In this document: positions 1 to 8,308 of the stretch, one piece after another | Layout of the letters: every line of letters starts with the position of its first letter | How positions within the stretch are numbered: the stretch's first letter is position 1 | NCBI RefSeq assembly: GCF_905397395.1 | Contig: NZ_CAJPVH010000010.1 | Span: 62,001 to 126,000 of the forward strand | Length of the DNA: 64,000 nt | Source of the DNA: Cupriavidus campinensis | Lineage (GTDB): Bacteria; Pseudomonadota; Gammaproteobacteria; Burkholderiales; Burkholderiaceae | Direction of reading: 5' to 3' | Program-made: the position numbers and the translations under genes | Notes under the pieces: generated by a model | Seen by the model: the letters and a program-made list of their open reading frames with translations, nothing else | Told to the model about the DNA's origin: nothing | The model's database searches: none

Positions 1-1
1 G

Positions 2-604
2 CGCGAACGGCTGCGCGCCGAGCACTTCATGGCGTCTGGCGCCCTGCCGCCGGGTTTCCCGGCCGTGGAGATCGATGGCGAGTATTACTGGGATGGCGGG
101 CTGGTCTCGAACACGCCGCTCCAGGAAGTGCTGACTGCCCAGCCGCGCCGGGACGCCCTGATCTTCCAGGTGGACCTCTGGAGCGCGCGCGGCAAGCTGC
201 CGCACAACCTGCTCGACGTGGCCGAGCGCCAGAAGGACATCCAGTATTCCAGCCGCACACGCGCCATCACGGACGTCATGCGCGAGCAGCAGAACTATCG
301 CCGCATGCTGAGCGAGCTGATGGCGCTGGTGCCGGTGTCGAAGCGCAACGACCCGTGGTACCAGCGCGCCGCCGACCATGCCTGCGACGCGCGCCGCAAC
401 GTCATCCAGCTCATCTACCGCGACAAGTCGTTCGAGGGCAGCGCCAAGGACTACCAGTTCGGTGCGCTGACGATGCACGAGCACTGGGCGAGCGGGCTCG
501 AGGATATCCGCGACACCCTCAAGCACCCGAAATGGCTGGCGATGCCCGGCCCGGAGCGGCCGTTCGTCACCCACGACGTGCATCGCGGCAACGGCGACGA
601 CTGA
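2..604 (+). CDS. Patatin-like phospholipase, C-terminal part (5' end outside window)
   Basis: An open frame enters from the left edge and ends at 604. It holds the patatin DGG motif (in YYWDGGLVSNTP), which carries the Asp of the Ser-Asp dyad. It is followed by the DUF3734-type C-terminal region found in bacterial patatin-like proteins. The GXSXG nucleophile lies upstream of the window. The expected activity is lipid acyl hydrolysis; substrate and location cannot be read from this part. The gene converges on the PPK2 gene with a 10-base gap. The family call is strong; the true start is unknown. Confidence 0.85.
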   Translation, partial: RERLRAEHFMASGALPPGFPAVEIDGEYYWDGGLVSNTPLQEVLTAQPRRDALIFQVDLWSARGKLPHNLLDVAERQKDIQYSSRTRAITDVMREQQNYRRMLSELMALVPVSKRNDPWYQRAADHACDARRNVIQLIYRDKSFEGSAKDYQFGALTMHEHWASGLEDIRDTLKHPKWLAMPGPERPFVTHDVHRGNGDD

Positions 605-614
605 CCCCTGGGCG

Positions 615-1424
615 TCACTCCACCCGCAGTTTCGCCAGTTCCGGCTTCGGCGGCGGGTATGCCGGCTTGAGCTGCCGGAACACGGCCGTGATGATCTCGG
701 CCACCATCAGGTTGCGGTGGGTCTTGGAGTCGGACGGCACGATGTACCACGGGCAGTCCGGCGTGGCCGTGGCCGCGATGGCGGCTTCGTAGGCTTTCTC
801 GTATTCCTTCCAGAACTTGCGCTCGGCCAGGTCCTGCGTGTCGAACTTCCAGTGTTTCTGTGGATCGGCGATGCGCGCCTCGAGCCGCGCCTTCTGCTCG
901 TCCTTCGAAATATGGAGGAAGCACTTCACGATGGTCGTGCCGGTATCGGTCAGCAGGGACTCGAACGCGCGGATCTGCTTGTAGCGGCGCTCCCACTCGG
1001 CTTCGGCGATCCAGCCATGCACGCGCGTGATCAGCACGTCCTCGTAATGGCTGCGGTTGAACAGCACGATCTCGCCGACGCGCGGCACCTGTGCATGCAC
1101 GCGCCACAGGTAGTCGCGCGCCAGTTCCTCGGCGGTGGGCGCCTTGAAGCTGACCACGCGGATGCCAAGCGGATCGACGCTGCGGAAGACCGAGCGCACC
1201 GTGCCGTCCTTGCCGCTGGTATCCATGCCTTGCAGGACGACCAGCACCTTGCGGCGGTGCTCGGCGTAGAAGATGTCCTGGAGCGCGTCGAGTTCTGCCG
1301 AGAGTGTCTCCAGCCGCGCCTCGTCGGCGGCCTTGTCGCCCTGCGACAGCGGTTTGCCGCCCGGGTCGAAATCGGTCAGATTGAATTTTTTACTACTGGT
1401 GATGCGGAAATCGTCCAGCGTCAT
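615..1424 (-). CDS. ppk2: PPK2-family polyphosphate:nucleotide phosphotransferase
   Basis: The 269-residue protein has the P-loop GMDTSGKDGT (residues 66-75) and the downstream FNRSHYEDV segment (about 122-130) typical of PPK2 kinases. These transfer phosphate between polyphosphate and nucleoside mono- or diphosphates in the cytoplasm. The length fits a single-domain PPK2. Whether it prefers AMP, ADP or GDP cannot be told by eye. It is the last gene of a minus-strand run (lpxL, lpxL, dapF, ppk2) and starts 37 bases after the dapF stop, so co-transcription is plausible. Confidence 0.92.
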   Translation of the reverse strand: MTLDDFRITSSKKFNLTDFDPGGKPLSQGDKAADEARLETLSAELDALQDIFYAEHRRKVLVVLQGMDTSGKDGTVRSVFRSVDPLGIRVVSFKAPTAEELARDYLWRVHAQVPRVGEIVLFNRSHYEDVLITRVHGWIAEAEWERRYKQIRAFESLLTDTGTTIVKCFLHISKDEQKARLEARIADPQKHWKFDTQDLAERKFWKEYEKAYEAAIAATATPDCPWYIVPSDSKTHRNLMVAEIITAVFRQLKPAYPPPKPELAKLRVE

Positions 1425-1461
1425 GGGGTCTCCGGTGGCGTGGCCTGCGGAGCCCCCATAG

Positions 1462-2328
1462 TCACGCGTTCAGTGCGGCAAGGTCAATAGTGCCTTCGAA
1501 CACGGTGGTCGCCGGGCCGGTCATCCGCACCGGCTGGCCCGCGCCGTCCCAGGCGATGGTCAGGTCGCCGCCATGGGTGTGGACCTTGACCGGCGAGTCC
1601 AGCAGGCCGCGCCGGATGCCGGCCACCACGGCCGCGCAGGCGCCCGTGCCGCAGGCCAGCGTCTCGCCGGCGCCGCGCTCGAACACGCGCAGCCGCACGG
1701 TGCCCCGGTCCACGATCTGCATGAAGCCGGCGTTCACCCGCTTCGGAAACGTCTGATGATGTTCGATCACCGGGCCGTCCTGGAGCACCGGGAACTGCTC
1801 GGTATCGTCCACGATCTGCACCGCGTGCGGGTTGCCCATCGACACCGGCGTGATCCACGCCGTGCGGCCGTTCACCTCGAGGCCGTAGAGTGTGTCGTCG
1901 CCCTCGCGGCGCGTCGGCAGGCCCTCGGGCAGGAACGGCACGCGTGCCGGCGTCAGCTCGGGCGCGCCCATGTCCACCGTGACCTGGCCGTCGTCCTGCA
2001 GGGTCAGCGTAATCACGCCGTTCATGACCTCCACGCGCACCGAGCGCTTGTCGGTCATGCCCTTGTCCGTGACAAAGCGCACGAAGCAGCGCGCGCCGTT
2101 GCCGCAATGCTCCACCTCGCCGCCATCGGCATTGAAGATCCGGTAGCGGAAGTCCACGTCCGGGCGCGTCGATTTCTCGACGATCAGGATCTGGTCCGCG
2201 CCCACGCCAAAGTGCCGGCTGGCGAGCGCGCGCCACTGGGCCTCGGTCAGGTCGAGCGTCTGGTGGATGCCGTCCAGCACGACGAAGTCGTTGCCGGCGC
2301 CGTGCATCTTGGTGAACTGGAGTTTCAT
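1462..2328 (-). CDS. dapF: Diaminopimelate epimerase
   Basis: DapF interconverts LL- and meso-diaminopimelate for lysine and peptidoglycan synthesis. The 288-residue protein shows both catalytic cysteines in their motifs: EHCGNGARC (Cys75) and ACGTGAC (Cys226), the two-thiol acid/base pair of the family. The N-terminus ([17 protein letters not shown]) is canonical and fixes the start. It follows the second lpxL-type gene by 14 bases on the same strand, a conserved neighbourhood in Burkholderiaceae. Confidence 0.97.
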   Translation of the reverse strand: MKLQFTKMHGAGNDFVVLDGIHQTLDLTEAQWRALASRHFGVGADQILIVEKSTRPDVDFRYRIFNADGGEVEHCGNGARCFVRFVTDKGMTDKRSVRVEVMNGVITLTLQDDGQVTVDMGAPELTPARVPFLPEGLPTRREGDDTLYGLEVNGRTAWITPVSMGNPHAVQIVDDTEQFPVLQDGPVIEHHQTFPKRVNAGFMQIVDRGTVRLRVFERGAGETLACGTGACAAVVAGIRRGLLDSPVKVHTHGGDLTIAWDGAGQPVRMTGPATTVFEGTIDLAALNA

Positions 2329-2342
2329 GGCTCGGATTGTAG

Positions 2343-3236
2343 CTAGTAAATCTCCGCCTCGCCGGGCGGGCGATGCTTGAAGCGCTTGTGCACCCAGTAG
2401 TACTCGGTCACGCGCGGGCGGATGGCGTCCTCGAAGAAGGCGTTCATGCGGCGCGTGTCGTCGGTCACGCTATCGCCGGGGTAGTCCTCCCAGGCGGGCA
2501 GGATGTGCAGCACATAGCCCTTGTAGTCGGGCAGCATCTCGGTATAGATCGGCACTACCTTGGCGCCGGTCAGCCGCGCCAGCCGCGACACGGAGGTCAG
2601 CGTGAGCGCCTCCACGCCGAAAAACGGCACGAATTCCGAGTCGCGCTCGCCGAAGTCCATGTCGGCGATCAGTTGCAGCGCCTCGCCCTTCTTCAGGCAG
2701 CGCAGGATGTCGCGCGCGCTGTCGTTGCGCGAGATCATGTTGGCGCCAAAGCGGCCACGCGCGTGCTTCAGGAAATCGTCGAACAGCGCGTTCTTCTGCT
2801 TGGTATACAGCGAGGCCCCCGAGCGGCCCACGTGGTCGCGCAGGTGGATGGTCAGCCGGATCGCGCCGGCCTCCACGCCCGAGAGGTGCATGGTGACGAG
2901 GATATGGGGCTTGCCGTCCAGCGCCACCAGGTTGGCCTGGTCGTCGATTTGCACCCAGCGGCGCATCTGGGCCTCGCTGCCGGTCCAGAAGATGCCGCGC
3001 TCGGCAAAGCTGCGGAAGATGTGGCGGAAGGTCTCGCGCGACATCTCGTCGATCTCGGCCTCGGATTTCTCCAGGAAACAGAGCCGCAGGTTGGCGCGCA
3101 CCACCTCGCGGCGACCGCTCGGAATCCGGTAGAGCAGGCCGCCCAGCCCTTCGCCGAAGCGCGCGACGAACGGATACGGCAACTTGCCCAGCACGGTCAG
3201 CAGGCCGATGCCGAGCCAGGTAAAGATTCGGCTCAT
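2343..3236 (-). CDS. lpxL: Lipid A biosynthesis acyltransferase, LpxL/HtrB family (second copy)
   Basis: LpxL-family enzymes add secondary acyl chains to Kdo2-lipid IVA at the inner membrane. This 297-residue protein has an N-terminal hydrophobic anchor and the HX4E catalytic motif (His117, Glu122, in MHLSGVEAG). The ATG at 3236 is preferred over upstream frames because it overlaps the previous gene by four bases and begins the family-like [11 protein letters not shown]. It is paralogous but clearly non-identical to the upstream gene, so the pair probably adds two different acyl chains. Which acylates which position is not visible. Confidence 0.92.
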   Translation of the reverse strand: MSRIFTWLGIGLLTVLGKLPYPFVARFGEGLGGLLYRIPSGRREVVRANLRLCFLEKSEAEIDEMSRETFRHIFRSFAERGIFWTGSEAQMRRWVQIDDQANLVALDGKPHILVTMHLSGVEAGAIRLTIHLRDHVGRSGASLYTKQKNALFDDFLKHARGRFGANMISRNDSARDILRCLKKGEALQLIADMDFGERDSEFVPFFGVEALTLTSVSRLARLTGAKVVPIYTEMLPDYKGYVLHILPAWEDYPGDSVTDDTRRMNAFFEDAIRPRVTEYYWVHKRFKHRPPGEAEIY

Positions 3237-4129
3237 TGGATGGATTCTTGGGTGGCCGCCTGCGGCTGGCTGGTCAGGTCGGGCGGCGGCGGGGCGCCGG
3301 TGGGCTGCTTGTAGCGGTTGTAGCCCCAGAGGTACTGGGTGGGCGCCATCGCAATCGACTCCTCGACCGCGCGGTTGATCTGGGCGGCGGCCGCGTCCAC
3401 CTCGGCGGCCAGTACGCCGCCACAGCCCACCAGACGCATGTGGCCGACATAGCCGGCGCCCTTGGGCAGGCGCTCGGCGAACATCATGACCACCGGCGCG
3501 TTGGTCAGCCGGTGCAGGCGGTGCACCAGCGTCATCGAATAGGCCGGCTTGCCGAAGAACGGCGCCCAGGTGCCGTCTCCGGCACTTGGTACCTGGTCGG
3601 GGAGGATGCCGACGGCCTCGCCGCGCTTGAGCGCCTTGACCAGCATGCGCACCCCGCGCGGCGTGGCCGGCGCCATCGAGATGCCCGGCCGGCTGCGCAT
3701 CCGTTCGATGAACTCGCGCAGCCACTGCTGGTGCGGCGGCTTGTACAGCACGGTCACGGGGCGGTGCACCGCATGGGACTGCGGCAGCACTTCAAAGCAG
3801 CCCAGGTGCGGGGTCAGGATGATGATGCCGTTGGCCTGCATCTGGAGCCGGTTCAGCGTGGGCCAGAGCGATTCGTCGAAGTTATAGAGCGTGGCGTCCA
3901 GCGTCTTGCGGCTCCAGAAGTACGGCATCTCGATGATCAGCCGGCCCGTGGCGCGCGCGGCCTCGGCCAGCATGGCGTCGGTGGCGTCCGGGTAGGCGTG
4001 GCGGAAGTTCTTGGTCAGGCGCTGGCCATAGCGGCCCGGCAGCCGCGCCACGAGCAGGCCCAGTGCGCCGCCGATGGCGTGCAGCACGCGCAGGGGCAGG
4101 AGGGAGATGAGCCAGAAGATAAAGGTCAT
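3233..4129 (-). CDS. lpxL: Lipid A biosynthesis acyltransferase, LpxL/HtrB family (first copy)
   Basis: First gene of the minus-strand lipid A/dapF run. The 298-residue protein has an N-terminal membrane segment (about residues 3-29) and the HX4E motif HLGCFE (His108, Glu113). The start at 4129 gives MTFIFWLISLLP, the expected membrane anchor; the open frame extends further upstream only as high-GC read-through. It overlaps the next acyltransferase by four bases, so translation is probably coupled. It diverges from metK, with 335 bases between start codons. Confidence 0.92.
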   Translation of the reverse strand: MTFIFWLISLLPLRVLHAIGGALGLLVARLPGRYGQRLTKNFRHAYPDATDAMLAEAARATGRLIIEMPYFWSRKTLDATLYNFDESLWPTLNRLQMQANGIIILTPHLGCFEVLPQSHAVHRPVTVLYKPPHQQWLREFIERMRSRPGISMAPATPRGVRMLVKALKRGEAVGILPDQVPSAGDGTWAPFFGKPAYSMTLVHRLHRLTNAPVVMMFAERLPKGAGYVGHMRLVGCGGVLAAEVDAAAAQINRAVEESIAMAPTQYLWGYNRYKQPTGAPPPPDLTSQPQAATQESIQ

Positions 4130-4277
4130 GGGGCCAAACGTGGAAATACGGGCAAAAAAGGCTTGTCGACGGGGAATCGCGGGCGAGGCAGGCACGGTAT
4201 CGTACCGGCTATACGTCCTGGCGCATCCGTGCGCGCGGTGCACTGTGCGGCGCGCCATTCCCGCGCATCGCGGCGTG

Positions 4278-4306
4278 CTGCAGCGCACGCGGCAGGCGCG
4301 TATAAT
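4278..4306 (+). promoter_or_regulatory. Probable metK promoter
   Basis: A perfect TATAAT at 4301-4306 lies 17 bases after a weak -35 match (CTGCAG, 4278-4283). Transcription would begin near 4313, leaving a leader of about 150 bases before the metK start. The -10 element is clear; the -35 is poor. Confidence 0.55.
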
Positions 4307-4312
4307 AGCCTG

Positions 4313-4464
4313 TATCGCCGAGTTAACTGACAACTTGCGGGGCGATGCCGCTCTCTCCAGAGCGGTCTGAAAATACCGCTAAAGCGTCGCCGCATCGTTT
4401 CCCGAGGGTGGCACGCAATAGCCGACTCACAGCCAATATTGGCAAACCTTGGAGAAACAAGCTC
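4313..4464 (+). promoter_or_regulatory. Long metK leader with a strong hairpin
   Basis: This is the metK-proximal part of the 335-base gene-free stretch 4130-4464. It contains a perfect 7-bp hairpin with a CTCC loop (CCGCTCT 4348-4354 with AGAGCGG 4359-4365) and a purine-rich ribosome site (TTGGAGAAA) before the GTG start. I do not recognise a known SAM riboswitch here. The rest of 4130-4312 shows nothing beyond the promoter. Confidence 0.35.
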
Positions 4465-5628
4465 GTGGCAAACGACTTCCTGTTCACTTCGGAATCTGTC
4501 TCCGAAGGCCATCCCGATAAAGTTGCCGACCAGATCTCGGACGCTGTCCTGGACGCCATCCTGGCCCAGGACAAGTACGCCCGCGTGGCGGCCGAGACGC
4601 TCTGCAACACCGGTCTGGTGGTGCTGGCCGGTGAAATCACCACCACGGCCAACGTGGACTACATCCAGGTCGCCCGCGACACCATCAAGCGCATCGGCTA
4701 CGACAACACCGAGTACGGCATCGACTACAAGGGTTGTGCCGTGCTGGTGGCGTACGACAAGCAGTCGCCGGACATCGCCCAGGGCGTGGACCGCGCCTCG
4801 GACGACTACCTGAACCAGGGCGCTGGCGACCAGGGCCTGATGTTCGGCTACGCCTGCGACGAGACGCCCGAACTGATGCCGTTCCCGATCTACTACGCCC
4901 ACCGCCTGGTGGAGCGCCAGTCGCAGCTGCGCCGTGACGGCCGCCTGTCCTGGCTGCGCCCGGACGCCAAGTCGCAGGTCACCGTGCGCTACGTCGACGG
5001 CCGCCCGCACAGCGTGGATACCGTGGTGCTGTCGACCCAGCACGCCCCGGACATCACCCAGGCCCAGATCCGCGAAGCCGTGATCGAGGAAATCATCAAG
5101 CCGGTGCTGCCGGCCGCGATGCTCAAGGACACCAAGTACCTGGTCAACCCGACCGGCCGCTTCGTGATTGGCGGCCCGCAGGGCGACTGCGGCCTGACCG
5201 GCCGCAAGATCATCGTCGACACCTACGGCGGCGCTTCGCCGCACGGTGGCGGCGCGTTCTCGGGCAAGGATCCGTCGAAGGTCGACCGCTCGGCCGCCTA
5301 CGCCGCCCGCTACGTGGCCAAGAACGTGGTCGCCGCCGGCCTGGCGCGCCAGTGCCAGGTGCAGGTCAGCTACGCCATCGGCGTGGCCCGCCCGATCAAC
5401 GTGACCGTGTACACGGAAGGCACCGGCAAGATTTCGGACGAGAAGATCGCCGAACTGGTGCAGGAGCATTTCGACCTGCGCCCGAAGGGCATCGTCCAGA
5501 TGCTGGACCTGCTGCGCCCGATCTACGAGAAGAGCGCCGCCTACGGCCACTTTGGCCGCGAGGAGCCGGAGTTCTCGTGGGAAGCCACCGACAAGGCCGC
5601 TGTGCTGCGCGCCGCCGCCGGCCTGTAA
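4465..5628 (+). CDS. metK: S-adenosylmethionine synthetase
   Basis: MetK makes S-adenosylmethionine from ATP and methionine in the cytosol. The 387-residue protein begins [18 protein letters not shown] after a GTG initiator. That GTG is chosen over an upstream ATG because it gives the family N-terminus and follows a TTGGAGAAA ribosome site. The family ATP and metal-loop motifs are present ([28 protein letters not shown]). A good intrinsic terminator follows at 5649. Together with ahcY and metF (25.6-28.3 kb) it covers much of the activated-methyl cycle. Confidence 0.97.
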   Translation: MANDFLFTSESVSEGHPDKVADQISDAVLDAILAQDKYARVAAETLCNTGLVVLAGEITTTANVDYIQVARDTIKRIGYDNTEYGIDYKGCAVLVAYDKQSPDIAQGVDRASDDYLNQGAGDQGLMFGYACDETPELMPFPIYYAHRLVERQSQLRRDGRLSWLRPDAKSQVTVRYVDGRPHSVDTVVLSTQHAPDITQAQIREAVIEEIIKPVLPAAMLKDTKYLVNPTGRFVIGGPQGDCGLTGRKIIVDTYGGASPHGGGAFSGKDPSKVDRSAAYAARYVAKNVVAAGLARQCQVQVSYAIGVARPINVTVYTEGTGKISDEKIAELVQEHFDLRPKGIVQMLDLLRPIYEKSAAYGHFGREEPEFSWEATDKAAVLRAAAGL

Positions 5629-5648
5629 TCGGTCGCCCGGCAGTCAGG

Positions 5649-5684
5649 AACCCCGCCGGTCCTTCGGGACCCGCGGGGTTTTTT
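5649..5684 (+). terminator. Intrinsic terminator after metK
   Basis: An 8-bp outer stem (AACCCCGC 5649-5656 with GCGGGGTT 5673-5680) and an inner GGTCC/GGACC stem close a TTCG tetraloop. A run of six T follows (5679-5684). This is a textbook rho-independent terminator for metK. Confidence 0.9.
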
Positions 5685-5759
5685 GTTATCTGGGCGCCAC
5701 GTGGCACCGGGCTGGCCGCGGAGTAGAATCCGGGGCAACCGGACCTCCACGCCAACGCC

Positions 5760-6653
5760 ATGACGACCCCGCTGAACCTGATCCGCACGCAGCCCTATAC
5801 CGAATGGGCGCCCGACGTCACCCCCGAGGTGCGCGCCGACCTGCGCCGCCAGCTGGAGCAGGGCGCCGTGCTGTACTTCCCGAACCTGAATTTCCGCTTC
5901 CAGCCCGGCGAGGAGCGCTTCCTCGATGCCCGCTGGTCCGACGGCAAGTCGAAGAACATCAACCTGCGCGCCGATGACCGCGCCGTGCGCGGCGCCGTGG
6001 GCAGCGAGCAGGACCTGGCCGATCTCTACGCGCTGATCCGCCGCTATGCGGACGCCAGCGAGACGCTGATCCACACGCTCTTCCCGGAATATGTGACGCA
6101 TATGACACGTGCGGGCACCTCGCTGCGGCCCAGCGAGATCGCCGGCCGTCCGGTGAGCTGGCGCAAGGACGACACCCGCCTGCACGTGGATTCGTTCCCG
6201 TCCAATCCGATGCTGGGCAAGCGCCTGCTGCGCGTGTTCCACAACATCGACCCCGCCGCGCCGCGCGTGTGGCGCGTGGGCGAGCCGTTCGCGGACTTCG
6301 CTGCCCGCTTCGTGCCGAAGACGCATGGCATGTGGCCGGGGCAGGCGTGGCTGATGAAGCAGCTTCACATCACCAAGCGCGCGCGGTCCGAGTACGACCA
6401 CCGCATGCTTCAACTGCACGACCTGGCCAAGGCCGACCTGGACTACCAGAAGACCGTGCCGCAGCAGGAGTTCCACTTCCCGCCCGGCGCCACCTGGATC
6501 GTGTTCAGCGACCAACTGCTCCACGCCGCCATGCGCGGCCGGGCGATGATGGAGCAGACCATCTACCTCGACCCGGCAGCCATCAGCGACCACACCCACT
6601 CGCCCGAGGCGGTGCTGGCGCGCATGCTCGGCAAGCCGATGCTGGCGGCCTGA
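5760..6653 (+). CDS. kdoO: Kdo 3-hydroxylase (KdoO-type Fe(II)/2-oxoglutarate dioxygenase)
   Basis: The 297-residue protein resembles the Kdo hydroxylase family, which converts Kdo of the LPS inner core to the 3-hydroxylated form (Ko) in Burkholderia and relatives. The facial-triad HXD is visible (His142, Asp144, in LHVDSFPSNP), and a distal His (His255) precedes an Arg-containing segment (LLHAAMRG). There is no signal peptide, as expected for a cytoplasmic or membrane-peripheral enzyme. It sits one gene away from the lipid A acyltransferases, which fits LPS remodelling. Family assignment is good; activity is inferred. Confidence 0.85.
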   Translation: MTTPLNLIRTQPYTEWAPDVTPEVRADLRRQLEQGAVLYFPNLNFRFQPGEERFLDARWSDGKSKNINLRADDRAVRGAVGSEQDLADLYALIRRYADASETLIHTLFPEYVTHMTRAGTSLRPSEIAGRPVSWRKDDTRLHVDSFPSNPMLGKRLLRVFHNIDPAAPRVWRVGEPFADFAARFVPKTHGMWPGQAWLMKQLHITKRARSEYDHRMLQLHDLAKADLDYQKTVPQQEFHFPPGATWIVFSDQLLHAAMRGRAMMEQTIYLDPAAISDHTHSPEAVLARMLGKPMLAA

Positions 6654-6684
6654 GCGTCCCCGAGCGTCCCCGAGCGGACCCGAT

Positions 6685-8088
6685 TCAGCGCAGCAACAGC
6701 TTCAGCATCGACGCGAAACGCTTGCCGTAAGGCGGCCGCAGCAGGCCGGCGCCGTTCAGCCCGGCCTGATGGAACACCGGCTTGAGCTTGGAGAAGGTCT
6801 CGAAGCCGGCCCGGCCGTGGTACACGCCCATGCCGCTCGGGCCCACGCCGCCGAACGGCAGGTCGTCCTGGGCGATGTGGAACAGCGTGTCGTTGATGGT
6901 GACGCCGCCGGCCACGGTCTGGCGCATCACGTGGTCCACCACGTCGCGGCGCCGGTCGAACAGATAGAGCGCCAGCGGCCGGGGCCGCGCATTGACGAAG
7001 CCGATGGCCTCGTCCACGGTGCGATAGGTCACCACGGGCAGCACCGGCCCGAAAATCTCCTCCTGCATCGCCATCACATCGCCGGGCACGTCCGTCAGCA
7101 GCACGGGCGGCAGGCGGCGCGCGTCGGCGTCCGGCATGGCATCGGTCAGCGGCACCACGCCGGCGCCGGCCGCGCGCGCGGCGTCGATCATCGACACCAG
7201 CCGGCCAAAATGGCGCGGGCTGATGATGCTGGTGTAGTCGGGGTTGCGGGCGAGATCCGGATAGAGGCGGTTCACGCAGCGGCGCGCGGCCTCGGCAAAG
7301 CGGTCGCGCTGGTCCTCGGGCAGCAGCACGTAGTCCGGGGCGATGCAGGTCTGGCCGGCGTTGAGCAGCTTGCCCACCACGATGCGCTCCACGGCGTGGT
7401 CGAAATCGGCATGCGGGCCGATGATGGCCGGCGACTTCCCGCCCAGCTCCAGCGTCACCGGCGTGAGGTTGGCGGCGGCGGCGCGCATCACGTGATGGCC
7501 GACGTTGGTCGAGCCGGTGAACAGCAGGTGGTCGAAGGGCAGGGCGCTGAAGGTGGCGGCGACCTCGGCATCGCCATTGATGACCGACACCTCGTCCGGC
7601 GCGAAGCTGGCCTGCACCAGCTGGGCGAACAGCGCCGAGAAGCGCGGCGTGTATTCGGACAGCTTGACCATGGCCCGGTTGCCGGCCACCAGCGCGCCGG
7701 TGAGCGGGCCCACGGTGAGGTAGAGCGGATAGTTCCACGGCACCACCACGCCCACCACGCCGAGCGGCTGCGGCATCAGGCGCGAGCGGCCCGGCAGGAA
7801 CCACAGGCCGGTGCGGGCGCGGCGCACGCGCATCCAGCGCCGGCCGTGCCGCAGTGCGTCATCGATGCCGGCCAGGCTCGGGAATACCTCCAGCAGCGCG
7901 GTTTCCTGCGGTGGCCGGTTGGTGAAGTCGGCGCTGATGGCGGCGGCGATGGCGTCGTGGTGGGTCTTCACGAGCTGCCGCAGCCGGCGCAGGCGGTCCG
8001 CGCGGACGTCCCACGGCGGGGTCTGGTCGTGCCGCGACGCCGCGCGCATGGCGCCGAACACCGATGACATGGCGGGAACTTCTCTCAT
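6685..8088 (-). CDS. calB: Coniferyl-aldehyde dehydrogenase-like ALDH
   Basis: A class-3-like NAD(P)+ aldehyde dehydrogenase of 467 residues. Visible are the general-base Glu (ELGGKSP, Glu214), the catalytic Cys (GQTCIA, Cys248) and VVPWNYPLYL of the cofactor fold. The start at 8088 has AGGAG eight bases upstream; MSSVFGAM at 8070 is an alternative. The overall sequence is CalB-like, but these enzymes oxidise many long or aromatic aldehydes. It diverges from a GMC oxidoreductase, which suggests an alcohol-to-aldehyde-to-acid pair. Confidence 0.85.
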   Translation of the reverse strand: MREVPAMSSVFGAMRAASRHDQTPPWDVRADRLRRLRQLVKTHHDAIAAAISADFTNRPPQETALLEVFPSLAGIDDALRHGRRWMRVRRARTGLWFLPGRSRLMPQPLGVVGVVVPWNYPLYLTVGPLTGALVAGNRAMVKLSEYTPRFSALFAQLVQASFAPDEVSVINGDAEVAATFSALPFDHLLFTGSTNVGHHVMRAAAANLTPVTLELGGKSPAIIGPHADFDHAVERIVVGKLLNAGQTCIAPDYVLLPEDQRDRFAEAARRCVNRLYPDLARNPDYTSIISPRHFGRLVSMIDAARAAGAGVVPLTDAMPDADARRLPPVLLTDVPGDVMAMQEEIFGPVLPVVTYRTVDEAIGFVNARPRPLALYLFDRRRDVVDHVMRQTVAGGVTINDTLFHIAQDDLPFGGVGPSGMGVYHGRAGFETFSKLKPVFHQAGLNGAGLLRPPYGKRFASMLKLLLR

Positions 8089-8308
8089 CTGGCGGTCTCC
8101 TGGCTGTCCTGGCGGGGCTGCTTTGGGGATGGCGCATGACCCTCGCGCACCATCGCGCACCATAAGCCAGCCGCCCCGTTCCCGCAATGGAGGACGGCCC
8201 CCAAACGCTGCGTGCCGGCGCGGGTCGTTCCCGGCTTCATTCCGCCGGCCCCAGCGCCTACACTGGATTTTCGCGGTGGCCCGGGAACACAGGCAGGCGG
8301 GGAGACAG

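Noticed and set aside
4130-4464. SAM riboswitch before metK
   Set aside because: No SAM-I, SAM-II or SAM/SAH consensus could be matched; only a hairpin and a promoter were seen.
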